Part shown: piece after piece, positions 63,563 through 64,000 of the stretch
Position numbering within the stretch: the first letter of the stretch is position 1
Layout of the letters: the number at the start of each line of letters is the position of its first letter
Position numbers and translations under genes: made by a program
Notes under the pieces: generated by a model
Seen by the model: the letters and a program-made list of their open reading frames with translations, nothing else
Database searches by the model: none
What the model was told of the DNA's origin: nothing
Assembly: GCF_007004665.1 (NCBI RefSeq)
Contig: NZ_ML660055.1
Span: forward strand, 248,001-312,000
Source of the DNA: Denitrobaculum tricleocarpae
Lineage (GTDB): Bacteria > Pseudomonadota > Alphaproteobacteria > Kiloniellales > Kiloniellaceae
Direction: 5' to 3'
DNA: 64,000 nucleotides

Positions 63563-64000
63563 ATGACAGCATTGGAAGCCGCAGCGGCGCCGGACTTGCC
63601 GCTGACGTTCGAAACCGATGCCGGGATCGGGTACCGCGCCAAACTGGGCCTGATTGTCCTGGAAACCGACCAGACCATTGAGCCGGAACTGCGCGACTTG
63701 CTTGGCCTGGAGGGCGTGGCCCTCTATCACAGCCGCATCCCGAGCGATCGCGAGGTGACACCTGAAACCCTGGCGCGCATGGAAGCGAATCTGCCTGCCG
63801 CCTCCCGGCTTTTACCTGCTGCTGCGGCACTCGACGTGGTGGGCTACGGCTGTACGTCGGGCACGACCATCATCGGCGAAGAAAAAGTCGCGCAAGCGGT
63901 CCGCGCGGGCCTCGAAGCAAACGGCGGCAAAAGAGCCGGCGGCACGGCGGTCACCAATCCCCTCACCGCCGTCAAAGCCGCCTTGCGTGCCCTTGAGGCT
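63563..64000 (+). CDS. Asp/Glu racemase superfamily protein (maleate isomerase/EutA-like), N-terminal part
   Basis: The first 146 codons are present; the gene runs off the window. After a short lead the sequence reads AKLGLIVLETDQTIEPELRD, VALYHSRIPSDREVTPETLA and VVGYGCTSGTTIIGEEKV. The Cys in YGCTSGT is the first catalytic cysteine of maleate cis-trans isomerase, arylmalonate decarboxylase and EutA-type proteins. GGGAG lies just ahead of the ATG. It follows the M24 gene by 80 bp and probably acts on a dicarboxylate or amino acid released by that enzyme. EutA of ectoine degradation is one candidate, but not proven. Confidence 0.8.
   Translation, partial: MTALEAAAAPDLPLTFETDAGIGYRAKLGLIVLETDQTIEPELRDLLGLEGVALYHSRIPSDREVTPETLARMEANLPAASRLLPAAAALDVVGYGCTSGTTIIGEEKVAQAVRAGLEANGGKRAGGTAVTNPLTAVKAALRALEA

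Noticed and set aside
59181..64000. Identification of the TRAP-M24-racemase genes as an ectoine degradation operon
   Set aside because: The M24 protein lacks the DoeA-like N-terminal sequence I would expect, the binding protein shows no ectoine-binding signature I recognise, and eutB/eutC/eutE are not in view. Kept only as an alternative.

Overview
The window reads as a chromosomal segment of a high-GC alphaproteobacterium, most likely a marine or halotolerant member of the Rhodospirillales/Kiloniellales grade. The reasons are the hemC-hemD-mitofilin-hemY order, the SdhAF4-type DUF1674 protein, a 1615-residue NAD-glutamate dehydrogenase, PAS_5 proteins, TRAP and BCCT transporters and a BacNav sodium channel. 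No rRNA, phage, integrase, transposase or CRISPR array is visible. One tRNA gene (tRNA-Thr, CGT) is present.

Layout. 1-6.4 kb: an RND exporter start divergent from a TetR regulator, an MFS carrier, a 2OG-Fe(II) oxygenase, and a PAS-PAS histidine kinase overlapping its response regulator. 6.4-13.5 kb: repeats, an 8x15-bp minisatellite, an esterase-pepN pair, a secreted ankyrin/peptidoglycan-binding protein and a PAS_5 protein. 13.7-15.6 kb: a NavAb-like sodium channel, an M91-like zincin and tRNA-Thr. 15.7-24.5 kb: the haem block (hemY, mitofilin homologue, hemD, hemC) divergent from tsaD, a TIGR02466 oxygenase, gpsA and a YciI protein. 24.6-34.6 kb: MFS, EVE-domain protein, acs, a MocR regulator divergent from an EamA carrier, chorismate mutase, DUF1674, htpX and a BCCT carrier. 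35-44 kb: rsmB, rpe, a heparinase-fold protein, two envelope-polysaccharide genes and purH. 44-54.9 kb: LysR regulator, small proteins, an Atg22-like MFS, a MazG-like protein, a YbjQ protein, NAD-GDH and two PAS_5 proteins. 55-64 kb: an accessory catabolic region with two M24-family hydrolases (one DddP-like), an MFS carrier with an ArsR regulator, an isocitrate lyase/PEP mutase-family lyase, a complete DctPQM TRAP transporter and the start of an Asp/Glu racemase-superfamily gene.

The least ordinary signals are four. (1) A 139-bp two-hairpin element occurs in two copies differing at only 2 positions, plus two partial copies; at three loci its terminal TAG is the stop codon of the adjacent gene. 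(2) The 55-64 kb region looks like an uncharacterised uptake-and-degradation locus. Its DddP-like enzyme keeps all six metal ligands but appears to lack the catalytic aspartate of DMSP lyase. (3) The mitofilin homologue carries a helix-turn-helix-like segment ahead of its membrane anchor. (4) A perfect palindrome between convergent genes is flanked by 8-bp direct repeats.

Functions come from motif recognition by eye; no database search was run. Starts were moved downstream of the longest frame where a ribosome-binding site, family length or a neighbouring gene required it.
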